Shown: positions 34,254 through 46,265, counted from the first letter of the stretch. The stretch is 60,000 nt of DNA from Takakia lepidozioides (GCA_030704615.1 CM060731.1:36334001-36394000); one strand, 5' to 3'. Program-made: numbers and translations. The notes: generated from the letters alone by a model not told the origin.

Positions 34254-35283
34254 TTAGCTCATCTGCCACTCCACAGATTTGTGATTCAAGAACTTGGTTG
34301 CCACAAAATTGGATGAACATTTTACTAATTTATGGCATGAACAAGTGTACTCTATCTCTACCAACGCAGCAAATCTGCGGGAGCGTGGCCCCACTGGATG
34401 TACAAAACTTAGGTCCACGGTGCCAACCAACTGATCTTGTTCTTCCAAAACCCCTCCAATAGCCACATGAGTCCCTTCCAAAGGACCTCGTGGGTGTACT
34501 CTTCGAATAACAGCATACAGAAAGAGATCCCCTCTCATCCAACCTTCTCCCTTCACAAGCATCACATCACCTTCCTCAGGGTATGGTGGGCAACACCCAG
34601 GCTGACCCGCATCTAACAGGTAAGTCCTAGGGGCAATATCCTCAAGCTCATAAGCAACAACAAATTGCCCACGCGACTGTGGGACAAGCAAGGACATGAA
34701 CTTGTGCATAAGTTGTTGCACGGGCCTCACACTTATCTCCCTAGGTTGGGCATTTAGGATCTGCATGCCACTAAGCTCATGAATCAAGGGCATTGCTGAG
34801 TCAGGGGTAGCCAGTCGATGCTCAAAGTAGGCTGCCTGGAAGAATACTTCCATTTCGCCATTGAACTCATGGATAAAAATTCTCAAAAGTTTTGCTTTCC
34901 ACATCCATGAGTGCTCACAGTTGCCACATCCGGTCTCACTAAAACCAGATTGCCCGACTGGTATTTTGTGCTACGCAACAACAGAAATCCCACCTCAGTT
35001 ATTTCATTGCTGACATGGTCTAGTGAGTTGTCATCAGTAAGGGCTCCTCGGCTCCTCCAAAACAATTCCAAGTCTGAACCTGTCCTCTGATCCATCTTCT
35101 TAACAAGCGGACGTCTTGGACCCTTGACAATCCCCTTGTACTCGATCATAGTTCTACATGAGCAGGGCTCCAATGCAGGAAGCAATTTTGACAGGTGTAT
35201 TGCCATGTCATGTGAAGGTACTATGACGATACAACCGCCATGCCACTCTTCACAATGTGACAGTTCTTTAATCCCAGATGTAT
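34254..35283 (-). pseudogene. C-terminal fragment of a second TNP2-type transposase
   Basis: The frame from about 35275 to 34883 and the one from 34904 to 34254 are joined by a one-base frameshift near 34900. They correspond to the C-terminal region of the 13 kb transposase. Shared marks are a WH...C start (EEWHGGCIVIVP here, PPWHNRCAMRVP there), LVLVRPD versus VVVKPDD, WKAKLLRIFIHEF versus FKAKIRTILSHDF, and PVQQLMHKFMSL versus PIDCILHKFMAI. It continues beyond the point where the 13 kb copy ends, to a basic C-terminus (YTCSCHKLVKCSS). The catalytic core is missing. It abuts a fragment of copia reverse transcriptase. Confidence 0.6.
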
Positions 35284-35391
35284 AGAGGATGCAATACATC
35301 AAACTGCCGACTGTGCTTTGATAATGAGTTTTCCTCATATCTTCTTGCTCTTCTTGAGTCTTAGGTGCCATATCCTTCGTAAGTTTCAAAC
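35284..35391 (-). mobile_element. Ty1/copia fragment left of the MULE
   Basis: The peptide LKLTKDMAPKTQEEQEDMRK and then VGSLMYCILYT is the copia stretch between the end of reverse transcriptase and RNase H. It directly continues the frame that stops at the right MULE border (46430). The rest of the copia 3' part is missing; the fragment ends within a few bases of 35284, where TNP2 sequence begins. Confidence 0.85.
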
Positions 35392-35470
35392 GGGGAATGC
35401 TTGCGCATGAGCCTGGCCGCGTGAGCCTGTGAGCCTGTGAGCCTGGCTAGGCTCACACCACGTCAGCAAG
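35392..35470 (+). repeat. Left terminal inverted repeat of the MULE
   Basis: Contains GCGCATGAGCCTGGC, then three GTGAGCCTG units, then GGCTCACACCACGTCAGC. The match to the inverted right end is strongest over 36 bases from the eighth base. Confidence 0.7.
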
Positions 35471-38102
35471 CTTCCACGTGTTCAGGCCGTAATTCCGTGC
35501 TTACCCCCCCTATTACCGCGGATCAGCTGTCGCCTATGTCCTAATTTTTTATCCCTCTTCAAGGCCCCCACATGAATATTCTTTGTGGCCGAGAACAATG
35601 GCAGGTTTGCGGATGAATTATGATTGAGGTCATGACTTTGGAATGAGGAGATCGTCCACTAGAGAACTGAATATTAAAAGCAAACATTTTTTTTTGGCAA
35701 AGCAGTACATTCATTCCAACACACAATCATTTTCAATTCCTCCGCAATCCGAAGACCTATTTTAGGCAATCCCCAACTGTACTTACGGGAACGCGCAAAG
35801 AACTTGAAAAACAGTTTGGAGATGGAAGCAAAACCAAAATACAATTTATTGAGCCTCGGTACTTGAACCTAAAGAATATTGGAGGTTTTCAGAGGAACCA
35901 CTTCCAGAGTGTACAGCAATATCATCTATGAATACAGCAGCACATCCATGACGTTTTTTTTTTTCCTCGACCTTCATGGAGATGCGAGTACAGTGTTTGT
36001 TCGGATAATACCCGTGCGCAAGCTTCCGCGTAAACCGGCAAGCGGTTGGATCTAGGGGGGCTCGGGGACATGTAGTATCCTTGGAAACCGAAAGGCGTCT
36101 GCTGATTCGATGACTGGTGCTGAACTCTGCAAAGCAAGAAGAGGAATGGTGGTATATGTTAACATCCAGATATAGACAACGAAAGCCACTATTTCTCGAA
36201 TGGGAACGACACAAGGAAATGCAACATATTTTGCACGAGTACACAAGAACTTACTCACAACTCAAAATCGGAGTCCACGTCCAGATCCTCCATAAGTCCC
36301 TCTGTGGATGGGGCAGAAATGTGTGCCCGACTCAAGCTGATAAGCTCCGCTTGAGAAAGCTCCTTATCACTCTTCCTGCCGAAGAAGTTGCCTTCCGAGC
36401 TCTTTTCAAGCATGAAAGAATCATCCTCCTCTGCAAATCCAAGAAAAACGAGAAATAAAAACCGGGTTTCCCTAAGGTCACTGCCCATATGTCATAGTCA
36501 AACACATCATTGAAGGGCCCCACTGTGCCCATAGACAAGTCAACCACTCGTCCACCATGACGGCTGCATGTCTCCACCAAAGTCTGCATGAAAGCTGGAG
36601 ATTTTCTCCCTGCACCTCTCCAAGGGACAACCATTCGTCCTTTTCATAGTCCGACCCCGTTCGACGTAATTGAAGATAACATCATCCTCCACAGGCTCGC
36701 AGTGGGGTCAATGTGAGCTGCAAGGTCCCTCAACTGAAACTCAGCAACATCAGCAGGAAGAGTGTCCGTTCCGCCACACCAGGACAAGCTTTCGAACACT
36801 CGTGTCCTGTCATTATCACGAAGACAGAATGAGACAGAAGACATAACCCACCATTTTGATTTACCGAAAACCACGAAACATCAATTGAAAGGAACCACTC
36901 ACTCACTTCCCTGCCCGGGAACTCGCCCTTCGTAAGAGGCAGAGTATTGATGCATGTCCAAGTTTTGATGACACGAAACCCGAAGCTTTCATGTAGCTGA
37001 AAAGAGTTCTTCGACGACATGTCCTTTGACTGCATGAGAAGAAGAGCCCCCGAGTCCGAAAGGAACTGTTGCTGAACGAGAAAGCCCACTGCCAGTAACG
37101 AGAATCCGATTTGTTCCAAGTCGGGGTCGAATTGGAAGGAAACACATCAGGGACAGGAAAACCGTCAGGAATGTCCAGCACCACAAGGTCAGTCGCGTAT
37201 GCCTGTTGAACTCCATTCACCCATTCCGGACTTTTTGTGACCTACACCCAAAAACATGAGACAGTGTAAGAAGCCCAATCCAAATCTAACAGGAGATCAA
37301 TCCCCTGGACAAGCCACAACAAGCTGCCAAACACAATTATTCATACAACAGTTTAGACATAAGTTTTTCACCTGAGTGAGGAACAAAACAAGCATGTCCC
37401 ACACGATTTCGAGGGCACCCCTTTGAATGTGGACTTCCTTGACTCCATCATTGAAAGAAACTTTTCATTCAGCACCTTCGATTGAACTGGCCCAACCCTG
37501 GAGGGATGTTCTCCCTCGCCTCGAAAACTTGCTCCCTGGACTTTGAAGTTCTCCTATCCCTCCTTGCGGGAGAAGGCTGTCTTTCAGGAACCTCTGACGG
37601 TCCCTGTCCTTGCAGAGTTGCACTTTTCCCCTTCCCCTTCGGATCCCCGACAACCTTCCCCTGTTCGTTTTGAGTAGCAGTTTTTCTCGGGCTCTTTTGC
37701 AGCCAGAGCCGAAATGATTCTGTCCTGGATGTCTTTCTCAGCCAATGGGGCAATCGTTGCGGCATTGTCGTTCAGGTTTCTCAAAACAACTTCATCGAAT
37801 GGGTGTCCTGTTTTGGCAGGTCGAGGTACCACCCACAGTCTCGGAAGTGCGCCCTGCTCCAGTCTTTGGCAATACCAGCCGTGTACATTGTCTTGTCATT
37901 GGGGGGTCAGCCCATGAATAGATGAAATCTGGGTCATCGCTAGGTACTTTCCCGGTATGAGGATATGATACATATACCTGAATCACATACAAAAAACGCA
38001 GACAGTCATTCGATCAGAAAACGAAATAGAACACACATCCGGAAAAAGATATTGAAATGCAGGAATGCAAAACTGAGAATTCTACTTTTGAAATCCCGAA
38101 TT

Positions 38103-38702
38103 AACCTTGCGTTGACGCAATGTTCATTCTAGCAGAAATGGGGAACACCAAATGATAATGTTGTATTGATAGAGACAACGAATGAAAGCGCGATTCAACA
38201 TTGCTTCAACGCAAGGTTGTTTAGGGTTGAGAGGAAATGGAAAACACTGCATGAAAACTACCATCAGACTATGTACTGGTGCGGATATTCAACATTGCGT
38301 TGGCGCAATGTTGAAATCCTCTGTTGAAACACATGTCAATGGTATCTGATAATCATAAGTTTCCTACAATTGTATTGAAATGGGTGGATTGCAGCAAACC
38401 ATACCGCCAAACAACCTTGCGTCAACGCAAGTCTGTTTGTTGGTACAGTTAAAGTTGAAAATAGCATTTCAAAACGACTAAAAACAGACTTATGTTCATC
38501 TTGGCAGCATTGAACTGGATTTGAACTGCCAAAACCACAGGAAAAGCTACATAGCCTGACACTTCATCAAACCTTGCGTTGACGCAAGGCTGATTTTCCA
38601 GTCAGTTTATCCCTTTCACATTGAAAAAATGGATTATGGGATACCCAGGTATAGGTAGTGAAACCAGGACAATGGGAATCAACCTTGCGTTAACGCAATG
38701 TT
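38103..38702. repeat. Six 22-bp palindromes, cluster 1
   Basis: Sites at 38103-38124, 38197-38218, 38291-38312, 38413-38434, 38570-38591 and 38681-38702. The arms are AACCTTGCGT and ACGCAAGGTT around a 2-bp centre (TG, CA or TA), with variants. The site at 38291 has changed on both sides (AACATTGCG and CGCAATGTT), so it stays palindromic. The first three are exactly 94 bp apart. They lie in non-coding spaces of the passenger gene. Confidence 0.9.
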
Positions 38703-40585
38703 GCTCGACTGCACATGCAGAGCCCTCAGAGATATCGCCAAGCACTGCAAATTCACCATTCCTTATGGAAAGAACGACACAAGATTGCAGAAACATGCCC
38801 TTCAAGCACCAATTTTGATTCAAGGAGGTCACACCTGTACACACTCGCTTCATTGCTTGCTCGCTGTTGTACCGGTTTTTGAATTCGTAAGACCTGGAGA
38901 TTCCTTTCTCTTTCTCAAACTCCCTGAAGAAGCAGTTGTTTCCAGACAGCGAGCTTCCATCTCCTGATATAGGCTCCAGTGTGATCCGGGGGCAGCCATC
39001 TGGATTTTGTAGTCTGCCATCGACTCAGCAAGTGCAGCCACTGCACGTTTTTCTAACTGCAACAAGAAAGCTCGTAAGAATTTTTGAGAGGTTACGGAGC
39101 ATCAAAAATGTCTGAAAATGGTTTGGTTCAAACCTTACCTGGCTCCAGAATGTGGCTTTGTGTAGCCACTGGTCGAATGTGTGGTCGTTAACAACTCTTA
39201 TTGCTTGTCTTCGTGTCCCTCTCTGGAGTTGGGAACATGTTCGTGTCTCTCACAAGAGGATCCGAATTCCATATCTCCAACCACCTGATTTTGGTTGCAT
39301 TGTCCACCATTGAAATGGAAAGGCGATGTAGTTTCTCTTGAGTCATTTCTGGCTTGGAGCCATACTTATCATAGTGTGCTTTCACCTGTTCCAGAAATTC
39401 CGTGCCAAGACCTGGGTCTGCTATCCGGATCTGTTTGTCGAATGCACTCATGAGGTTCTTCCTTTGATTTTTCATCTCGAACTTCATAATGTCCTCAAGC
39501 CCAGTTGCAGACCGCTGCTCTTCTGTGTGGGAATCATAGTACTCTGCTTTCGCCTTCAATCCAGTTTCTCTCTGCTATTTCTTGCTGCATACATAACAGG
39601 TAAAAAGAATCAAAGACTGCAATTTCATCACAAAATTGGAAGTATTAACAGGCAAAAGGTGTCAAAAATCTTACAGTGTACATGTACTCAAGAAAAGCCT
39701 CCCTTGTCAAGCTGTACCATGTGCTTGTCTTCTTCTCAAGCACACCTCTTCATCTGCTGAGGACTGAGCACGTTCGTGAATGACTCCAGTGGCATCAGCC
39801 CTACCTTCTGGATGCGGAATAGAGTGTGCACAGATGGTCGTCACATGAGATGTTTCATTGGACCTGGAAAAACCTTCAACTCATAAGATGATTTCAAATT
39901 GTCGAAACAAGTAACAGACACAAAGTTGGAAACTTACTTGTTTTATGTCGTGCATGGCTGTCAAGAGCTGCGTGACACGTCCTTTGTGATCGAGAACCAT
40001 GGAAACCACGCTCCAGTGCCATTCGATGTCGTCCGAGTGCAAGCTTGAAATGTAATCCATCCAGGCAAGCAGTCTGTGGTTCCCATCCCAACAAAAAACA
40101 TCTTTCCCATGAATGCTTTTGTGGAGGCCTTTTTGGACAGCTTGAACTCGAACTCCCTGTTTACATCCCGCCAACATGCATCCCAACCTTGCTCAATGTC
40201 CTCTGTTACAAGACACTCCTCTCCTTTCGTGGTCATAGTGGATACGTAGAACACTGCTGATCCCTTTACATAGCCGTGAACAAAGTCGTTCTTCAACTTC
40301 GTTATATCGTTCCTCAAAGCCGGTCGAACAGCGGGCATGGAGATCATCCTGCACAGCGGAATGACCAGGTTTCCTCCCGGAACCTCCATCGACAGAATCA
40401 CCTTCGACGAGTTCACTTTTTGCCCACCAATTATCTCCTCGGCCTTGTCTTCATAGTTTCCCTCCAATGCATCTTCCTCACCTTCACCTTCTGACGCGGC
40501 CAAATCTTCCCCCTCGGATTTCTTTTTTCTTTTCCTTTGCACAGAATGAATTATCTGTGAGTGACAGATTTAGCACCCATGTATC

Positions 40586-41098
40586 AACATTGCTTTGACG
40601 CAAGGTTGATTGATGGGGATGTAGTTTAGACTGAAAAGCATACAGGAAAGACTTTTTCAAGCAAAAAAGTGCTTTGCGTTGACGCAGGGTTCTTTTGGGA
40701 GCTTCAACTAATCAACTTTTCCTACCTTACATTTCAGGATATGAGAGATCGGACGCCTCCATTGAACAAAAACTCATCAAAACCAGCCTTGCGTCAACGC
40801 AATGTTGATTCATGTGCGGCATCTGTTCGTTTCACTAGAAGTTCTATCATACACAATGGAGGTAGGCATCAACCTTGCGTTGACGCAAGGTTGATTGCGA
40901 GCTCTCGGATCGGTGTTGAACAAACACAAAAGCTACAGGAAAAGTTGACTGCTGTCTCTTCTTCTTCTTCTTCGAACTTGATGATGCGTCGCAAGCATCC
41001 ATGTCTGTCTAGCTTGATTGTAGAGCAACATTTGCACTGTTTCATGCACAATATATACACTTGGGAGGTCGACTTCAACCTTGCGTTGACGCAAGGTT
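40586..41098. repeat. Five 22-bp palindromes, cluster 2
   Basis: Sites at 40586-40607, 40671-40692 (degenerate), 40785-40806, 40871-40892 (perfect arms) and 41077-41098 (perfect arms). The last is the core of a longer 46-bp inverted repeat, 41065-41110, whose outer arms are GAGGTCGAC and GTCGACCTC. Confidence 0.9.
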
Positions 41099-41736
41099 GA
41101 TGTCGACCTCAATGCTTAGCAAGAACCAGAAAGAATCAGAGAGAGAGAAAGAGAGTTCATAGCCACCTCCGGTTTCTTCTTCTTCTTGCACTTGATGATG
41201 CTCCTGACGCATTCAATCTTTCCATTTCGTCTGGAGGTAGCATGCTTCCAAGGAGGTCCCGATGGTGCGAAACAAGGGCAGACGGCATCGTTTTCCGCGT
41301 CCGTTTGTTCTCCCTGCTCTTTGAAGACCTGTTTCTCTACTCGCAGTGCTTCCTCCTAGCCCAACTCACTTCCTCGTCCTCCTCCCCCCCTCTATTGGAG
41401 GTTGCTCATCGGTCGCCTCCGGATCACTTCAAGACCTTCCTCTCCACACTGCGGTTGCAGAATCCTGTTCGTTCTGCCTTCGTCTTCCTCTACGCCGGAT
41501 GTTTCTTCTCCCATTCTAAGTTCCCGTCTCGCCTTCCTCATCCTCTCCTGGAGCGTGCCCTTTGCTTCTTTGATGTGAAATAAAGTGTTCTTCGACGCTT
41601 GCTTCTCTTCTCTCCTCGGAATGGGGTCACCGTCTCTGCAGAATCCAGGGTTGCAAAGACAATAACGAGAAGAGGGAAAAAAGAGGACTATGGGAGGTTC
41701 ATCGCAGGCCTTCAACGCCAAGATGTTCGCTCGCAA

Positions 41737-42268
41737 CGTTCAGTGCGCCACTGACTCATTCCACATGCATGGCGAACACGTGTCCATCTAATCGTTATGA
41801 AATATCGGCGGAGATCATTGGATCCTCATCCATTCAAAAACCGTTGGGGTCTAATCACCTCCCATCTGAAAAGTTCGTTATTCTGGCATGTTCCAGAGGA
41901 ATGTCAAGTGTGTACAGTTGTACAGCGGTGTAGGTGCCGTTAAAATTAAATGGAAATGGGCATCTCTTCTGGCCTCTCTGACATGACAACCAAACGGCGG
42001 CTCTGTCAGTCAATCTGTCAACGAATGCACTGGTGGGGCACTTGTGAAAAAACAGTTGGATTCTAGGATTAGGGCTGACATTATGACCATGCGCTTGGTT
42101 TGCATGGGGAGACATTTCACAGAAGTGGAAACCCGCGTTAGGAGATCTGCAAGCCGGAGCGATACCTGCAATTCTCTGTGAGGACGCCAAAAAATCTCGC
42201 TCCACACAATTTGCATTCACAAGCACCGGTCGGACTGTGAACTCTACTTTCTGAAGCAACATCGACAT
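41737..42268. promoter_or_regulatory. Divergent promoter region of the MULE
   Basis: 532 bp between the presumed starts of the minus-strand passenger gene and the plus-strand transposase gene. No palindromes of the 22-bp family are found here. No clear TATA box was identified on either strand. The assignment rests on gene orientation. Confidence 0.35.
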
Positions 42269-45200
42269 ATGGCCTCCCAGGCCATGGGCTCCCTTGACGT
42301 GGACTTCTTCAGTGAGGACCACCCTGTGCCATTTTCTTACGAGGTGGAAGATGATGGTTTTGCGTTGGTGCATGAACACGTCCTCGCAACGCAGTTTCGG
42401 TTGGAAAATGGAACTCTATTCCCTCAAAGGCTTCAAAGGGAAGTGTACGATGCCAATGGAAAACTGCTCAAGTACGTGTTCCAGAAACCTTCGCATACTG
42501 TACCAGCCACACAATGGAGAGTGCCTCCAGGCAGATACAGGGTGCTCAGTGCCCCTCTGAGACAGTCTGCAGGATCTTTCGTTACTCCTGGCACGGCAGC
42601 ATCAGTGGCCCAGGAGAAAACACCCGTGGTTGTCAAGAAGGAGACGAGTACCGTTAACACTGTAGTTGAGCTTTCGGACTCATCCTCCGATGACACATGT
42701 GCAATACCGCCCGTGGATCAGCCATGTCCACCTGTAGAAGCAGATGTGGAGGAGATCACCAGTGTCATTCCTAAACTGAAAGCCATGGGAGGGATGGCAG
42801 GATTCAAGAGTGAGTTGAGGGGGATAGACTGGAGCACTTTCAATATTCAGAGGGTGGCATTCTTGCCGGAATCTTTTTTGGTAATACTGTTTTCGAGCTC
42901 CCTCCTCCTGGTCGCTTGGGGGCATTTCTAGTCTCCTGGAAGGAATGGACAAAAAGCACGATGGGCACCCTTGGTGCCGCACAAAAACCTCCAATATTCA
43001 CAACAACGACAAACTCATATTCAAGCGAACAGTCTGTAATGGGCACCTGAAATGCGAGAACATGAAATGCAGACACTTCGCATTGTCAGGTGTGCAAAAC
43101 CAAAGCGAATGGGATGGTGTCAGTGAGAATCCATTCAAGCCTGGGGTGACACCACCATACAGTAACACTTTTTTGTGCAAGTTCTGTAGGGTACCACCTT
43201 GCTGCCTTGCTTTGTGTGGCGCCAGAATGTATTATGTGGTGCATCGATTCAAAACCCTGACTAGAGCCTGTGTCCATTTCGGTTTTCACAACCACCCTGT
43301 GTCCAAGGGGATTATAGGGAGAGCGTTGACACAGTCTCGCGTCTGATAAGGCAAGAGTTGGATACCAATCCAACTGGAACCACATCTGCAATTGCCATGG
43401 GGGCGAGCAAGTCCTTTCTGGAAAGCCGTATTCTGTGTGCATCAAATTCGGTTGGAGGAATATTGGAGGGATCGGCTTTGGACACTGTATGGACCATTTC
43501 TCAACTTTGACTTCTCCAAACATTAGGAATCAGGTGAACGCTTTAAGAATGGGCTCTGGGAGCCGAGGTTATATGGACAATATTATGGATTTGAAGAAAA
43601 GGAGCATGTATGACTACATCCAAGACAGCGTTTTCCCGGGACAAGGAGCCAGGAAAGTGTTCTTGTTCAAAATGTCCACAAAAGGTGAGGGCAGCGGGGT
43701 CAGCCTGGTTAAACGTATGCAGAAGGGTGGTGATCTTGGCAACTGCTTCCTTATGTTCGATCATGTCAAGAGGGTTAAAGACTGGACCACAATGGCATGT
43801 CATGTTTACGACCCTGTGTACCAGCGGGTCATGACAATTGCAGTGTGTGACATGCAGTCAGAGGACACAGATTCACAACAGCTCATGTGGGAAGCTCTCA
43901 TTCGAGTTATGGCCTCCAATGGTCTCCCATCTCCCAATTTCGTTGGTTTCATGGCCGATAGTGCTGAAGCTAACTTCAACGCTGTCCGCATTGTGTTCGG
44001 GACGGGAGACCCAAAAGTGCCAATGCCTGGAAGAGAACGTACATGTCTTTTCCATTGGACACAATCCCTGGACAAACACACAAAGACATACATCAAGCCA
44101 GATATGCAGACTATGCATCGCCAACTGTGCAACCAGTACAAGGATGCCAAAACTATGGGGGAAGCGAATACATTGTTCCAGACAATTCATGCCTGGTGGT
44201 ACTCATCTGGAGCGGCATCGGAGGACAGCATGAGGGCACTGCAAGAGTTCGCATTTTGGCACTTCCGTTACCGACAGTGGGGAGCGGCCATGACAACGAT
44301 GAGTGGTTTGTATTCACCTTCGTTTGGGTGCTTCGGATATATCTTTCAGGGTCCAATCCTAATATCGGGTTTCTGTTTTTTTTTCCTTGCAGCATATGTC
44401 CATTGAGGAGATGGTGGACATGCCTTCTTGCAATCTTGCAGAGACAGTGCACAATGCCTGGTTGCAGCAATCCGGCAAAAAATGGAGAGATTTGTATGCG
44501 GCGACGGCCGATGACCTCATTCGTGCTCTGCAGCAGCAAACCAGATATAGGTCATTCTTGAGGGGTGGCCTTGGTGGCAAAGGTCCGGACAGGAGCGAGT
44601 TGATGTTGCGGGCAGCTGGAAGATCAGGGGATCCCAGCAAAATAGCCGCGGGCAGTGAGCATATGTGCAGATGGCACCCCTCTCGTGGGAAGAGTTCCCC
44701 ATCTGGAAGGCGAAGAGAGATTCGGGTCTTGCAAACGGAAATTGGACACCCCTCCCGGATCAGATGCAGATTCCCATAGGCCGGACAGGGTGAACTTCTC
44801 GACGCCACGTGTTCACTTGGATCAGAGATGGAATTGCGGAACATCCACAGGTGAGGGCTACTCTGCCCAGACCGGACCCCTGCATCAAGCATTGTCACTG
44901 CAATGGTTGAAGACCACAACGTGGTGCCGCATATAATCGAGTCCATGGGCTTGGACGAGGTTTGGCATATAGAACGCACAAGTGCTGGATCTCGTGTGAA
45001 ATGCGCGGCGATCAGGGCCACCAATCATGAAAAATGTACATCATTAATCTCCAGAGGGAAAGAACGCACTGCAGCTCCTACATTCACGGGTTTGTTTCTC
45101 CCTTACGGACAAGGCGAGGCAAAGAACCACAAGTTCTGGTTCTGCGCTGACGATTGTGGGAGATGTGTGCATGGTACAGTGAGGCCTTCCGTGGTAAGGA

Positions 45201-45775
45201 AGCCTACTCCACCAACCGTGTGGCCTGTGAAGATGGGCACATGTCTCACTCACCGAGAGATTGCAATGCTGGAAGAGGCGGGTTTCTCCCTAGCCAGACA
45301 TTCCATTGCACGTGAAGGTGCTTCAAGTGGAAGCGGTTCACGGGTACCTCCGCCTGACGCTCACTTGTGGCCAACCAGACGGAACGGGAAGCTTGTTCGA
45401 CGATTCCCTCCAACCGCAGAACACTACGGCAAAATTGAGTCCGCCAGAATGCTTCACGCTCGTGTTGCGGGAACAATGGAAGTGCCTGATCCAGGGTATG
45501 GTCGGGTCTTCACCATGATCTCATCCGCATCTGCGCTGCAGGACAGGACGTACGAAATCACTGTTTCCAATTTTCCCAATTGTACATGTCCAGATTTTGT
45601 TGGTATGCTTTCAAGTAGTTTGGGAAAGAGAGGGAAGTTCATACCGTGCAAACACCTTTACTTCGTCTTCTTGAGAAGGATGGTTTGTGATCCAAAGCGC
45701 GACTTCTTCATTCATCAAGCCACTATGAGTTTCAACGAAGTCAACACACTTCTACAGCGGGATACAAGCCCATAA
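42269..45775 (+). pseudogene. MULE transposase with N-terminal zinc-binding region and C-terminal SWIM finger
   Basis: The gene starts near ATG 42269 (MASQAMGSLDVDFF). After a low-complexity linker comes a Cys/His region (CNGHLKCENMKCRHFAL, FLCKFCRVPPCC, ARMYYVVHRFKTL, FGFHNHPV) like the DNA-binding fingers (WRKY/GCM or FLYWCH type) in MULE proteins. The DDE region spans about 43500-44300: RSMYDYIQDSVFPGQG, LMFDHVKRV, YDPVYQRVMTIAVCDM, FVGFMADSAEANF and CLFHWTQSL. An intron runs from a GT near 44313 to TTCCTTGCAG at 44391. The next exon holds SCNLAETVHNAWLQQSGKKW and GKGPDRSELMLRAAGRSGDP. The last exon (44903-45775) ends with the SWIM finger, NCTCPDF and then IPCKHLYF. At least two frameshifts (about 43320 and 43500) break the DDE part. 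The enzyme would bind the element ends and catalyse transposition. Confidence 0.75.
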
Positions 45776-45957
45776 AAATCGGTGTTTTCCTTGACTACAA
45801 CTTGTAATGGAATGACTATTCAAGTCCAGTGACTCTCAATGTATGACGTCAAACATCTTTGCTATGCGTGGGTCAATGCATTTGTCGCATTGGTTTGTCA
45901 TTCTCTTTTCATTAGCAAACACAAGAAACTACCTTCAGATAGACAGATGATCAAATC

Positions 45958-46189
45958 AACCTCGTCTCAACACGAGGTTTACTTGAAGTTCTCCAAATCC
46001 TCTTTGTGTTGACACAAGGATGATTTTAGTTCTCAGAAAACAACATCGTGTCAACACGAAGTTCATTTTTGTTCCAGGAAAACAACCTTGTGTTAACACG
46101 AGGTTTTGTTGAAGTTCTCCAAATCCCCCTTGTGTCGACACGAGGTTCATTTCAGTTCTACGAAATGAAGCTCCTGTTAACAGAAGGTT
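45958..46189. repeat. Subterminal array of six 22-bp palindromes at 42-bp spacing, cluster 3
   Basis: Sites start at 45958, 46001, 46042, 46084, 46126 and 46168, giving intervals of 43, 41, 42, 42 and 42 bp. The core is changed relative to the other clusters (CTCGTGT/ACACGAG or TTGTGTTGACACAA instead of TTGCGT/ACGCAA), mostly with matching changes in both arms. The array is about 240 bp from the right end of the MULE. Confidence 0.9.
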
Positions 46190-46265
46190 GAACTCCAGAA
46201 GCCCAAAACCCTTCATCCGTTTCACCTTCATGTGGTGAAATCAGCAGTTCGGGGCTCCACGGTTA

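Larger units (their letters stand above)
35846..41736 (-). pseudogene. MULE passenger gene: ParB/Srx-like domain plus putative amino-methyltransferase
   Basis: A multi-exon minus-strand gene inside the MULE. Candidate first exon 41736-41392 is basic. Lys- and Glu-rich short exons lie near 41.2, 41.0 and 40.5 kb (QRKRKKKSEGEDLAASEGEG). At 40450-39910 there is a ParB/sulfiredoxin-like domain: SMEVPGGNLVIPLCRMISMP, NDFVHGYVKG, then (after a one-base frameshift) WDGNHRLLAWMDYI, the DGxHRxxA motif of ParB-like folds. A helical region follows (39.7-38.7 kb, with LEDIMKFEMKNQRK). Then comes a part that recalls N4/N6 methyltransferases: TDLVVLDIPDGFPVPD (37.17 kb, in the position of the catalytic D/SPPY motif), GALLLMQS and SFGFRVIKTWTC (37.0 kb), and SPAFMQTLVETCSRHGG followed by VVDLSMGT (36.6-36.5 kb, in the position of FxGxG). 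The order of the motifs is that of beta-class enzymes. Neither motif is canonical. The last exon is 36128-35846. Several frameshifts are present. The ParB-like call is firmer than the methyltransferase call. Confidence 0.5.

Noticed and set aside
38103-41098. CRISPR array suggested by repeated palindromes
   Set aside because: The host is eukaryotic, spacing is irregular (about 80 to 210 bp), repeats vary and lie in introns of a transposon gene; no cas genes.
43086-44539. Several 100-145 codon minus-strand frames opposite the MULE transposase
   Set aside because: They are antisense shadows of a clearly recognisable transposase.
44359-45024. 221-codon minus-strand frame
   Set aside because: Antisense to the transposase exon with the SCNLAETVHNAWLQQ motif, and without any domain of its own.
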